NCBI GenBank assembly: GCA_030761205.1
Contig: JAULJL010000011.1
Span: 10,964,501 to 11,028,500, forward strand
Direction: 5' to 3'
DNA from: Fremontodendron californicum
Lineage: Eukaryota; Streptophyta; Magnoliopsida; Malvales; Malvaceae
DNA: 64,000 nucleotides
A program made the position numbers and the translations under genes. The notes beneath the pieces are model-generated. The model was not told the origin of the DNA and ran no database searches. It worked only from the letters and a program-made list of their open reading frames with translations. Shown here in pieces: positions 1-10,783 of this stretch (position 1 is its first letter; the number at the start of each line of letters is the position of its first letter).

Positions 1-61
1 CACGCTTAACGAATAATAAAGTCTTGTGATGAGACTTGTTATTTTTTTTTAGGTTGCGACA
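1..61 (+). repeat. 3' end of the Tat-type 5' LTR
   Basis: The sequence is the same as the last 61 bases of the 3' LTR apart from the length of a T run, and ends in GCGACA. The rest of this LTR lies before the window. Confidence 0.85.
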
Positions 62-64
62 GCT

Positions 65-82
65 TGGCGACTCCACTGGGGA
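65..82 (+). other. Primer binding site, tRNA-Arg type
   Basis: TGGCGACTCCACTGGGGA lies three bases after the LTR end. It has the form of the tRNA-Arg-complementary primer sites of Ogre/Tat elements. Minus-strand DNA synthesis would start here. Confidence 0.8.
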
Positions 83-1670
83 CTATTAAAGAGTCAGGCC
101 TAGAATTAGTCATGTGTTATCAAAATCTCGGTTTTGTTGGTTTAATTGGTATTTAATTTTAATTCTCACATTTTTTTATATAAAGGAGAATTTTGAAAAT
201 AATAAAATGTTTTTATATATGTTCATATTCATTCACATGCATTTTATTATTGTTCTCTAGTTATTTAAGGTTGTATATTATAATTACTTGTTGGTTAACG
301 CGTTACACTATTCTTGAATATTCTTTTAATAAATTGTTAGGGCATTTAGAATAAGGTTTGTAGAATAGGTGGTGAAAGGTTTGTTGTTCCTCCACACACA
401 TTACACTACACGTGCATTTGCATTTGCATTTGCATATCATGAATCCTATACCCGGGTTCCGTCCTTTTAGGTGGGAGCAAAGTAACTAAGCCTTCGTGAT
501 TAGCAATCCGTATGGGCTAGTGAAACACTTCCAGAGTACTAAATTACCTAAGCCTTCATGATTAACAATCCGCATGGGCTAGGGAAATAGACTCTAACGA
601 ATTGAACCCGCTTTTATCGGGGTGCCTTACTAGCCTTCACCGGCGACAGTGAGGAGCGATTCGGGGCCTTTAGAACCAATTCACTCTCATATAATGAACC
701 TTGGCGAAGCCATGCCAGATTTTCGTTAGATATACCGAAAATAGGAACACATGGAGGGACATTTCTAAACCTTTGGTTACCTTTTTTACACTCTGAAGAA
801 GTTTTGTAGATCGGGCAACGATGTACGTACATCGCCCTTAATAAATGTGATAATCCGTCCCAAAGGCACTGTGATACCTATATAAGTAGATATTGTCGGG
901 GCAAATATTCATTAACTGTTTGAAATAAAAAATAAAAATCATTTTTCAAGCATTTTTGCATTTTGCACATTTCATGTATGTGTGAATAGAGCATGTACAT
1001 TTTGGTTGTATTATTGAACACGATTTTGCAATAAATGGATGGTGATAATAATTTCATTTGATGATTTCATAAAACCGGTAATGTCACATGAACATTTGGA
1101 TATTGTACCATAGTAGGATCCACTACCCCGAAATTCTTTTGAAAATAATATGATTGGTTTTTCATAGAAAAAACATGTTTCAAAAAATCATAAATTTGGA
1201 GGCAAATCTTGCATAATGAGATTTTTGAAGAATCAAGATTTAGGTCCCACCAATTTCGTGTAATCATTGGTTAATTTATTTATATCATTTTGACATCATT
1301 CTAACTTGCATGGTTATTCATTAGTGAATACATTTGTGATATACATGGTCATTCTTTGTACCTACTTTTGTATTAATTCATTTATTCTTAGCATGTATCA
1401 TTTTGACATCATGTTACAGTCATAGCATGCATGGTCATTCATTGTAGAATACATTTATGACATGCATAGTCATTATTTGTATATACCTGTGCATCAATTT
1501 ATTCATTTTTTAAATGCATCATGTTGGCATTAGATTGCATCCATAGCATACATAGTCATCATAATTTCCCTGTATATGTTCATGTATTAATCATCAGTAT
1601 ATTCATGCACATAGGAATAGAGCATGTACATTCACAATTGTATTCTTAATCTCATGACATTTTCATTTGC
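83..1670 (+). other. Tat element untranslated leader
   Basis: This is a long leader without a credible ORF. It holds a short imperfect direct repeat (about 487-522 and 549-585) containing GGGCTAG, and from about 1290 to 1650 a loose array of short repeats built around CATGCATAGTCATT-like words. The same kind of words recur at 10240-10640, just before the second gag copy, which suggests that leader plus gag was partly duplicated within the element. Confidence 0.55.
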
Positions 1671-1880
1671 AAGAAAGGGGTTCGAGATATAAGGAATGAA
1701 TCGGAGGAACGATTGGGTGCTTTGGAACGCAATCAAGAGGAATGTGGACATGAAATCCGGAAAGTGAAAGAACAACTTGCCAAATTGCTGAAAATGTTTG
1801 AGGATATGGGTAAGAATAAAGAGGAATTTTCTCAGGGCTCTGCATCGTCTTCGAATCAACCAAAACCATTAGGACCCGAA
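1671..1880 (+). pseudogene. Tat gag N-terminal fragment, interrupted by element A
   Basis: The reading frame starting at 1671 encodes a charged, coiled-coil-like stretch (KVKEQLAKLLKMFEDMGK) followed by a serine-rich linker, as at the N-terminus of Tat gag proteins. The frame runs straight into the 5' end of element A at 1881. The sequence beyond element A (7514 onward) has proline-rich and zinc-knuckle gag features, but the central capsid-like domain seen in the second gag copy is missing, so this copy was already deleted or rearranged. Confidence 0.5.
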
Positions 1881-3372
1881 TGATAACTCGTATAATTATA
1901 TAGTTTTTAGTTATGTTTTATTATTGTTTTGTGTCAAATATGAGTTATTATTGCTTAGTCTACTTGTGTTTATGATCTTTTATATTTTTATGTAATTTGG
2001 TGTTTTTCACGAGTTTCTTTGAGTGATTTCAGATTACTAGGTTAAATCAAGAATTAAGGGCAAATCCAATTCAGTTCCGACACCTTTTGCCATATCAGCT
2101 ATATCTGGAGTTTCACTGAAGCATTAAGGCTGAAATTTTTACAGTGCAAAGTTAAGAGGCATATCTATCTTTTTCATGTTTTACACTTCTTGAAACGGAG
2201 TCGTTTTCCCTAGCGAAATCAACCATCAAGTTGGCTGATGTGCAATGACGTCTGTGCTGACCAGTTTTGGTATTTGGACCATATCTTCTGATCCACATGA
2301 GAAAATGATCTGATTCCAACGGCTATGGATCAGTAACTGATAGGGGCATATTTTTCTAGAAGACCATTTGATCAGATCAAGCCTCCAACATTGACAAAAT
2401 CAACCATCAAGCTGGCTGATCAGAATTGTCATACAATATGACGAAAATTGTTAGAAAAATGCACCCACCTATTATACCTACCTTTGAAATTTATAAAGCT
2501 TATCTCTTGTCATTTAGCTCTCCAAAATGTGTATAAATAGAGGGCCTTGGATGAGGATTATTATATATTGGTAGGATATTAGCCATTGCAATGTAATTCT
2601 CTAAGTTTTCTTCTTCTTTCCTTTCTCTAGTTTTCTTTTTTTTTTTATTTACTTATGCTTCTTACATTTCTTTTCATTTTATTCATATCTAGTATGTATT
2701 GCTAATCATATTGTTGAGGTGATGAGGTGAAGCTTTTGGTAAATGCTAAGGTTAGTCTCTTAAACATGAGCTAAAATGAATCATCATTTAGTATAGATAA
2801 TATTTTCTTTTGGTTTAAAATCATACTTGCAAAGTAGGGATCTTGATTCATTATTGACAATGAAAATGGCACAGTAAATGCTTGGTTTCATAACCTTGAT
2901 TTGTTGTAGACATATACCTTGGCATAAGGAATGCTTGGACTCTTTTTATGAGTTTTGAGGACACCAAATGAACATAATATCATATGCTATGGACGTTGGA
3001 CAATTTGGACTGAATTGCTAAACCTTCCGATTGGAACCTCCCTTATGTGTGGATTTCAATTGTGTAATAAAACAAGATTAATCTTAGCATAACACCAAGA
3101 GTGGATTCTCTAACCTCAACATCTTTTCTTATTGTTTTTTTATATTTTGTTTAATTTCTTTTATGTTATTTTATTTATTTTGTTCTCTAATATCTTGTTT
3201 ATTTTGTTTTGTTGTTGATTCCCTAATATCTTGTTTACTTTCTTTTTCTTATATATTTATAAACTTATACTTACTAATACGCTTCCCTGTGGTTCGACCT
3301 CGGACACCCGAGAATTTATTGCTTGAACATAACCTGCACTTGGGTGTACAACTCTTAATTGAGTTTCCATCA
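1881..3372 (+). repeat. Element A 5' LTR
   Basis: It starts TGATAACTCG and ends TTTCCATCA. It contains a TATA box, pyrimidine-rich blocks and a segment ending in a polyT/A-rich region. The first 700 bases or so match the LTRs of element B and the solo LTR; the remainder is a different U5 end. Confidence 0.88.
2532..2540 (+). promoter_or_regulatory. TATA box of the element A LTR
   Basis: TATAAATAG is preserved in every LTR copy of this family in the window (also at 22997 on + and in inverted form at 52806-52814 and 59598-59606), so it is the likely core promoter of the retrotransposon RNA. Confidence 0.65.
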
Positions 3373-3378
3373 AGTTTT

Positions 3379-3396
3379 TGGCGCTGTTGCCGGGGA
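3379..3396 (+). other. Primer binding site, tRNA-Asp type (element A)
   Basis: TGGCGCTGTTGCCGGGGA lies just after the LTR. It differs by one base from the tRNA-Asp-type site of element B and from the form known in Athila elements. Confidence 0.8.
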
Positions 3397-3429
3397 AGCA
3401 ATACTAAGTATATAAGTTTATAAGTATAT

Positions 3430-3575
3430 TTATTTTTATTGGCTGGTTATACCGCCTAATTTATTTTTATTGGCTGGTTATACCGCCTAATTTATTTTTA
3501 TTGGCTGGTTATACCGCCTAATTTGTATATTAACTTTGTTTTATTTTTATTGGCTGGTTATACCGCCTAATCTGT
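3430..3575 (+). repeat. Minisatellite with a GGCTGGTTATACCGCC core, 4 copies
   Basis: Four copies of a unit of about 30 bp lie just inside element A. The same unit lies inside the LTRs of element B (4 and 3 copies) and of the solo LTR (2 copies). Its copy number therefore varies within the family. Confidence 0.8.
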
Positions 3576-3683
3576 ATATTAACTTTGTTTTATGCTTGTT
3601 TGGCGACGTGATTTTAAATCTCGTCATTTAGTTAGATTTTATTGTGAAACTTTTTCAGGTAATCTTTCTAATACAACTCCTAC

Positions 3684-4011
3684 CATGTGCACGATGGACG
3701 TGTAATGGTAAATGTCGTTCTATTGGGATTCCGTCCTCTAATCGAGATGATAAAATTGAGTTCATTAAGGATGGACTGAGTAAGGAGAATTTGGGTAATA
3801 TCCAACTTTCTCTTGAGACGCATCCTAGTGGAGACGTACAAAGAGAAATTCTTGATTTATGGCCGCAATTACAAAGGGAATGGCAACATCTTGGGAATCT
3901 GGTGTTAAAAGACCCTGTTTGCCAGCTTGTAAGAAAACTGGATGGGAAGCATATCCTCGACTCATAGAAGGCGTTTAAGCCGTTTCTGGACGTAAAACCA
4001 GAGGAAGATGT
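3684..4011 (+). pseudogene. Fragment of the virus-like (carlavirus NABP-like) ORF, element A copy
   Basis: This segment is nearly identical to the 3' part of the minus-strand ORF at 56252-56592 in element B. It encodes the short cysteine-containing stretch CARWTCNGKC and a downstream acidic region, then stops at 3965-3967. The N-terminal part with the basic block, present in element B, is absent: the homology starts abruptly at TGTGCACGATGG, joined to LTR-like sequence. It is a broken remnant with no evidence of function. The viral assignment rests on the better preserved element B copy. Confidence 0.5.
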
Positions 4012-5993
4012 GAGCCACAATCACAACTACGATAAATGACTTCTCAGCTTTTGGTTTGATTTGCAATAACTTTATTTCGGTTTAATTTACGTGTTGTTCG
4101 ATTTGTGTAATTATTCTCGTTTTTTTTTTTGCATTAGTCTTTTACGGTTGATTTTTTTTCTCTTTTTGATTTTCTTCCTGAAATCACGCAAAAATCTTTT
4201 GTTAGGTTAACATTTTCTTCTGACAGGTCAAATACACTTTCGGCGACATTATCTAACATTTTGTTTGTTGTGTCTCAGTTATAATAAGTGGTTTGCAAAC
4301 TCTGCAAGTAATATCTCCTAAATTCTACCTTTAAAATTTGACATTGGGGACAATGTCATATTGTAGTAGGGGGTAAGGGACATATTTTGCTAATTTGTAA
4401 AAAAAAAAAAAAAAATTGTGTTTTAAGCCATTTAGAAGTATTCATTCTGAACAAGGTCTGAGTAAGGGAGACTTGAGACATACCTTGTCAGTTTGATTTA
4501 ATCAAAAAAAAAAAACTATCTAGTCCGTTTGTTATCTGCATGTGTTTTACTACTTTCATGTATGTATTTTTTTTTTTGAGTATTAGTATAATCTTGGCAA
4601 GCATGTGGATAAAGCAATAGAGTTACAAAGGCTTTGATTAAGTTATCTAGGTTATTTTCAATTTGGTTTTCTGAAAATTGAATATTTTTTATGATCAAAT
4701 GTCTTTGAGATTGTTTTTGGCAGATCGGTTCGATTTTTGTTGGAATGTGAATTCATGGTGAGCCTTTGGAAAGCCACGGAAAACTGGGAAGACATAGTAA
4801 GTTTACTTTTTCTCTTCATTCCACATGCAGATTTAAGTCATCACATAGATGCTTGCATCTATACATGATCTGATCTTAGAACAAAGTCACTATCCAGAAA
4901 GCCCCTTATCTTTGCCCCCCTTACATTAGGAGCCCATAGGTTGTAAACCTTCGGGTTGGATCCCTAGTTATGAACTCCAGAAATTATGCCAAAGTGAATG
5001 GATACGATTCCTACCCCCATTCCCTCTTTATACTTTTATGATAATATTTGTGATCATTGGGTTTGGGATTGTGTGTTTCCTTCTTGTTTATTTTGTTATC
5101 TTTTGAAATCTGAAAAAAAAAATGGGAATAATGCAAAAGAGGGTAGTTAGAATGAGTGACTGTTTTTAGAGTCGTGAACTTCGAACTTATTGATGCCAAA
5201 ACAATGTTGTGATGAGTTGAGAAAAAGATGCTAAAAAAAAAAGAGCTGATGAAAATCTGTCTTGTTTGATCAATTGAATGAAAACAAAGAAAAAGAAAGT
5301 ATGGAATCCAATGTTCTTTCCAAAAAAAAAATGATGATTATGAATAGATGTGATTGTGCATAAAAGATGTCCCAATGAGGGCACAAATCAAAAGAAAATC
5401 ACTTCTGCTTAAAAAAATCAGAATTCAAGATTCGAGGTTTTTCATTATAGAGAGGTTTTTACTTTTCTATTTTCTTTGGATCGAGTCTTTTCTTGCTTTT
5501 TGTTTTCTTTTCAAAATATTTATGTTGAACATAGGACTAAGGATGAGTGAGAATAGAAATATTTTGAGAGGATTGATCACATTATTATTATATTTCTTGA
5601 GCCTAACTTGTGATAAACCTCAGATTATGTTTGAACATCCCACCCCTCACTTGTCCATAAGCCTCAGATTCATCTCTGTACCGATCAGATTTGTCGAGTT
5701 CACTTGTGAACTGCGGTGACAAGAATCTTAGCATGTGTACTTATGAAGCTATAGTTTTCCTAGTCCTCCATGGCTAGCTAAAGTCTCGCCAAGAAGGAAG
5801 TTCCTCAATCGTACGGTAATGCCTTCAATTTTAATCTCATTGACCCTTTACTCGAACTTAATATGCCAATGATACTTGATTAGATGCCTTGCCAATTCTT
5901 ACGCTTGATCTTGCTTGTTTGTTTGAGATCCCTTTAACTTGTTTCATGTTTATTTATTTTTTTAGGATTGAGTCGTTGCTAGGGACTAGCAAC
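4012..5993 (+). other. Element A noncoding interior
   Basis: No credible ORF. Bases 4140-4260 match the spacer upstream of LOG in element B, and 4253 onward matches the sequence downstream of LOG, so the LOG coding segment is missing here. The block at 4420-4500 also matches element B (55190-55270). Bases 4500-5940 have no clear match in element B. A GACATTGGGGACAATGTC palindrome is at about 4339-4356. Confidence 0.6.
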
Positions 5994-6011
5994 AATCTAA
6001 GTGTGGGGGTG
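5994..6011 (+). other. Polypurine tract of element A
   Basis: AATCTAAGTGTGGGGGTG lies directly before the 3' LTR, the expected plus-strand primer. The first LTR base pair here is CG instead of TG, a single substitution. Confidence 0.65.
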
Positions 6012-7508
6012 CGATAACTCGTATAATTATATAGTTTTTAGTTATGTTTTATTATTGTTTTGTGTCAAATACGAGTTATTATTGCTTAGTCTACTTGTGT
6101 TTATGATCTTTTATATTTTTATGTAATTTGGTGTTTTTCACGAGTTTCTTTGAGTGATTTCAGATTACTAGGTTAAATCAAGAATTAAGGGCAAATCCAA
6201 TTCAGTTCCAGTTCCGATACTTTTTGCCATATCAGCTATATCTGGAGTTTCACTAAAGCATTAAGGCTGAAACTTTTACAATGCAAAGTTAAGAGGCATA
6301 TCTATCTTTTTCATGTTTTACACTTCTTGAAACGGAGTCGTTTTCCCTAGCGAAATCAACCATCAAGTTGGCTGATGTGCAATGACGTCTGTGCTGACCA
6401 GTTTTGGTATTTTGACCATATCTTCTGATCCACATAATCAAATGATCTGATTCCAACGGATATGGATCAATAACAGATAGGGGAATATTTTTCTAGAAGA
6501 CCATTTGATCAGATCAAGCCTCCAACATTGACAAAATCAACCATCAAGCTGGCTGATCAGAATTGTCATACAATATGACGAAAATTGTTAGAAAAATGCA
6601 CCCACCTATTATACCTACCTTTGAAATTTATAAAGCTTGTCTCTTGTCATTTAGCTCTCCAAAATGTGTATAAATAGAGGGCCTTGGATGAGGATTATTA
6701 TACATTGGTAGGATATTAGCCATTGCAATGTAATTCTCTAAGTTTTCTTCTTCTTTCCTTTCTCTAGTTTTCTTTTTTTTTTTATTTACTTATGCTTCTT
6801 ACATTTCTTTTCAATTTATTCATATCTAGTATGTATTGCTAATCATATTGTTGAGGTGATGAGGTGAAGCTTTTGGTAAATGCTAAGGTTAGTCTCTTAA
6901 ACATGAGCTAAAATGAATCATCATTTAGTATAGATAATATTTTCTTTTGGTTTAAAATCATACTTGCAAAGTAGGGATCTTGATTCATTATTGACAATGA
7001 AAATGGCACAGTAAATGCTTGGTTTCATAACCTTGATTTGTTGTAGACATATACCTTGGCATAAGGAATGCTTGGACTCTTTTTATGAGTTTTGAGGACA
7101 CCAAATGAACATAATATCATATGCTATGGACGTTGGACAATTTGGATTGAATTGCTAAACCTTCCGATTGGAATCTCCCTTATGTGTGGATTTCAATTGT
7201 GTAATAAAACAAGATTAATCTTAGCATAACACCAAGAGTGGATTCTCTAACCTCAACATCTTTTCTTATTGTTTTTTATATTTTGTTTAATTTCTTTTAT
7301 GTTATTTTATTTATTTTGTTCTCTAATATCTTGTTTATTTTGTTTTGTTGTTGATTCCCTAATATCTTGTTTACTTTCTTTTTCTTATATATTTATAAAC
7401 TTATACTTACTAATATGCTTCCCTGTGGTTCGACCTCGGACACCCGAGAATTTATTTCTTGAACATAACCTGCACTTGGGTTTACAACTCTTAATTGAGT
7501 TTCCATCA
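6012..7508 (+). repeat. Element A 3' LTR
   Basis: It is nearly identical to 1881-3372 and ends TTTCCATCA, followed by the CCGAA target duplication. Its 3' two thirds were copied again in the tandem duplication that follows. Confidence 0.88.
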
Positions 7509-9917
7509 CCGAACATACAATCCTTGCTAGATCCTGCACTTGTCAATGCCACAAAGGTTGCAATCCTAATGAAATTATGGACAAAATCGTGAAAATGATT
7601 AAACCTAAGAGCCTGATACCAAAGATAAAAACCTCGGATCCAGTACCATACCTATAAACTGTTCTAGGTCCAAACCAGTATTCCCACCCTACTATGGTCC
7701 AATCGTCCATTGGGATGACCATTACAGGATTCCTGAATCCCACTCCATCACCAACAACTGGCAGCTCATATTGCTTCCCTCATCAAACACCTTATCCAGC
7801 ATCTGGGATAGAAACCTCGAGCTATGTACAACCTCCAAAGGCCCTGTGTCCAAATCCATAGCCTTACCATGCTATTCCTTCATCTCCCTATGTAAACACT
7901 CTGGTTCGAACCTTAGTGCCACCACCAAGTGCCCCAACTCCTAGGCCATGTGTGTCTAAGAAACAACCCCAGGATAAGACCCAAAGGCCTTTTGATCCCT
8001 TTCCAATCAGCTACCGAGAGCTTCTCCCTATACTGATCCAAAATCACATGGTTGCATGTATCCCATTGAAACCCCTATTACCACAATATCCAAAGTGGTA
8101 TAATCCAAATACAAGATTTGATTATCACTGTGGAATTGATGGCCATAGCATTGAAGACTGTATAGCATTTAAAAAGAAAGTGCAATCTCTTATAACAGAT
8201 AGGGGAATATTTTTCTAGAAGACCATTTGATCAGATCAAGCCTCCAACATTGACAAAATCAACCATCAAGCTGGCTGATCAGAATTGTCATACAATATGA
8301 CGAAAATTGTTAGAAAAATGCACCCACCTATTATACCTACCTTTGAAATTTATAAAGCTTGTCTCTTGTCATTTAGCTCTCCAAAATGTGTATAAATAGA
8401 GGGCCTTGGATGAGGATTATTATACATTGGTAGGATATTAGCCATTGCAATGTAATTCTCTAAGTTTTCTTCTTCTTTCCTTTCTCTAGTTTTCTTTTTT
8501 TTTTTATTTACTTATGCTTCTTACATTTCTTTTCATTTTATTCATATCTAGTATGTATTGCTAATCATATTGTTGAGGTGATGAGGTGAAGCTTTTGGTA
8601 AATGCTAAGGTTAGTCTCTTAAACATGAGCTAAAATGAATCATCATTTAGTATAGATAATATTTTCTTTTGGTTTAAAATCATACTTGCAAAGTAGGGAT
8701 CTTGATTCATTATTGACAATGAAAATGGCACAGTAAATGCTTGGTTTCATAACCTTGATTTGTTGTAGACATATACCTTGGCATAAGGAATGCTTGGACT
8801 CTTTTTATGAGTTTTGAGGACACCAAATGAACATAATATCATATGCTATGGACGTTGCAAAATTTGGATTGAATTGCTAAACCTTCCGATTGGAACCTCC
8901 CTTATGTGTGGATTTCAATTGTGTAATAAAACAAGATTAATCTTAGCATAACACCAAGAGTGGATTCTCTAACCTCAACATCTTTTCTTATTGTTTTTTA
9001 TATTTTGTTTAATTTCTTTTATGTTATTTTATTTATTTTGTTCTCTAATATCTTGTTTATTTTGTTTTGTTGTTGATTCCCTAATATCTTGTTTACTTTC
9101 TTTTTCTTATATATTTATAAACTTATACTTACTAATATGCTTCCCTGTGGTTCGACCTCGGACACCCGAGAATTTATTGCTTGAACATAACCTGCACTTG
9201 GGTTTACAACTCTTAATTGAGTTTCCATCACCGAACATACAATCCTTGCTAGATCCTGCACTTGTCAATGCCACAAAGGTTGCAATCCTAATGAAATTAT
9301 GGACAAAATCGTGAAAATGATTAAACCTAAGAGCCTGATACCAAAGATAGAAACCTCGGATCCAGTACCATACCTATAAACTGTTCTAGGTCCAAACCAG
9401 TATTCCCACCCTACTATGGTCCAATCGTCCATTGGGATGACCATTACAGGATTCCTGAATCCCACTCCATCACCAACAACTGGCAGCTCATATTGCTTCC
9501 CTCATCAAACACCTTATCTAGCATCTGGGATAGAAACCTCGAGCTATGTACAACCTCCAAAGGCCCTGTGTCCAAATCCATAGCCTTACCATGCTATTCC
9601 TTCATCTCCCTATGTAAACACTCTGGTTCGAACCTTAGTGCCACCACCAAGTGCCCCAACTCCTAGGCCATGTGTGTCTAAGAAACAACCCCAGGATAAG
9701 ACCCAAAGGCCTTTTGATCCCTTTCCAATCAGCTACCGAGAGCTTCTCCCTATACTGATCCAAAATCACATGGTTGCATGTATCCCATTGAAACCCCTAT
9801 TACCACAATATCCAAAGTGGTATAATCCAAATACAAGATTTGATTATCACTGTGGAATTGATGGCCATAGCATTGAAGACTGTATAGCATTTAAAAAGAA
9901 AGTGCAATCTCTTATAA
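6474..9917 (+). repeat. 1722-bp direct tandem duplication (two units)
   Basis: Unit 1 is 6474-8195 and unit 2 is 8196-9917. They differ by about seven or eight bases that I can count by eye. The junction shows the 4-base microhomology ATAA. Each unit contains the distal part of the element A 3' LTR plus the flanking Tat gag remnant, so the duplication happened after element A inserted. Confidence 0.9.
7514..8195 (+). pseudogene. Tat gag C-terminal remnant, first copy
   Basis: Continuous Tat-type gag sequence is broken by stops. It has a proline-rich linker, then the conserved block FPISYRELLPILIQN, then a zinc-knuckle-like motif with spacing C-x-x-H...GHSIEDC (from 8128). The equivalent block in the second gag is at about 11935-12125. 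Being disrupted by element A, deletion and stops, it cannot encode a complete gag. Confidence 0.6.
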
Positions 9918-9976
9918 ATGCCAAGTGGTTGGATCCAACGACACTGATTGATAGAGGTCTGGGAAAGCGTCATTAG
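9236..9976 (+). pseudogene. Tat gag C-terminal remnant, second copy
   Basis: This is the duplicate of 7514-8195, extended to the natural end of the frame (stop at 9974-9976). The open part at 9638-9976 holds the proline-rich linker and the knuckle GIDGHSIEDC. Upstream stops remain. Confidence 0.6.
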
Positions 9977-10783
9977 GATTGGGAGATTTACAGCATTGAG
10001 GTGGAAAGACTTCGGTCTTATATGATGTAATAGGATTTCACTTTTTCAGTAGCCGACTCTTATAGCCTTAGGATGTTAGGAAGAATAAATTGCTTGTAAA
10101 AGACAGTTTTAACTACTGTTCAGATTTTGTAAAACATGGTTTATACCATTGTGAACGTTGATATGAGAATGAATTGACTATGCTTCAAATTTATGAGATG
10201 TTGATGATTAAGTTCCTCTTATTCTTATTTCCTCCATGACATCTTCCCCTTTGCATTTTGCATCCGATCAATTATTTGTCATACCATACATTCATACATG
10301 TATCATGTTAACATCAGGATGCATTCATGACACACATGGTCAGCATGATTTCTTTTGTATATACTTTGTATCAATTATTCATTGTTTACATGTATCATAA
10401 TTGACATCATGTTGCATTCATAGTGTATATGATCATTCATTGGGAAATACGCTAAAATCTACATGATCAGTCATTGCATATATTCATGCGTTGATTTGTT
10501 TATTCTTTGCATGCAACATGTTGGCATCGTGATTGCATTTATTACATATATGGTCAGCATGTTTCCACTGTACATGTCCATACATCATATTGTTTAGGCT
10601 TCACGGGCATCAAATTGCATTCATGGCTCCTTCATCATGACACGTACTTTGGAGGAATAAAACAGAATTTGGCTTGGCTTTAAGAGTCTTTGAAAGAATT
10701 TCCATTTCAAATCAGAGGTATAAGAAGTACTCAGTACCCTTTTAATACATGCTAGTGCTATGGAGAATGAATAAAATGCCTGA
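9977..10783 (+). other. Spacer between the two gag copies
   Basis: No ORF of interest. From about 10240 to 10640 it repeats the CATGCAT/GTCATT-type words seen in the leader at 1290-1650, so it is probably a second copy of the leader region. Confidence 0.45.

Larger units (their letters stand above)
1881..7508 (+). mobile_element. Element A: non-autonomous LTR retrotransposon (Athila-like primer site), LOG segment lost
   Basis: Two LTRs (1881-3372 and 6012-7508) enclose a 2.6-kb interior. A perfect 5-bp target duplication CCGAA is present at 1876-1880 and 7509-7513. A tRNA-Asp-type primer site follows the 5' LTR, and AATCTAAGTGTGGGGGTG precedes the 3' LTR. No gag or pol is visible. The interior shares a virus-like coding fragment, a 3' noncoding tail and the polypurine region with element B (51585-60249). 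It also shares LTR U3 sequence with element B and with the solo LTR at 22345, although the 3' parts of the LTRs differ. Confidence 0.9.

Noticed and set aside
3163..3423. Hydrophobic frames at 3163, 7269 and 8991
   Set aside because: T-rich LTR end sequence read by chance; they recur because the LTR recurs.
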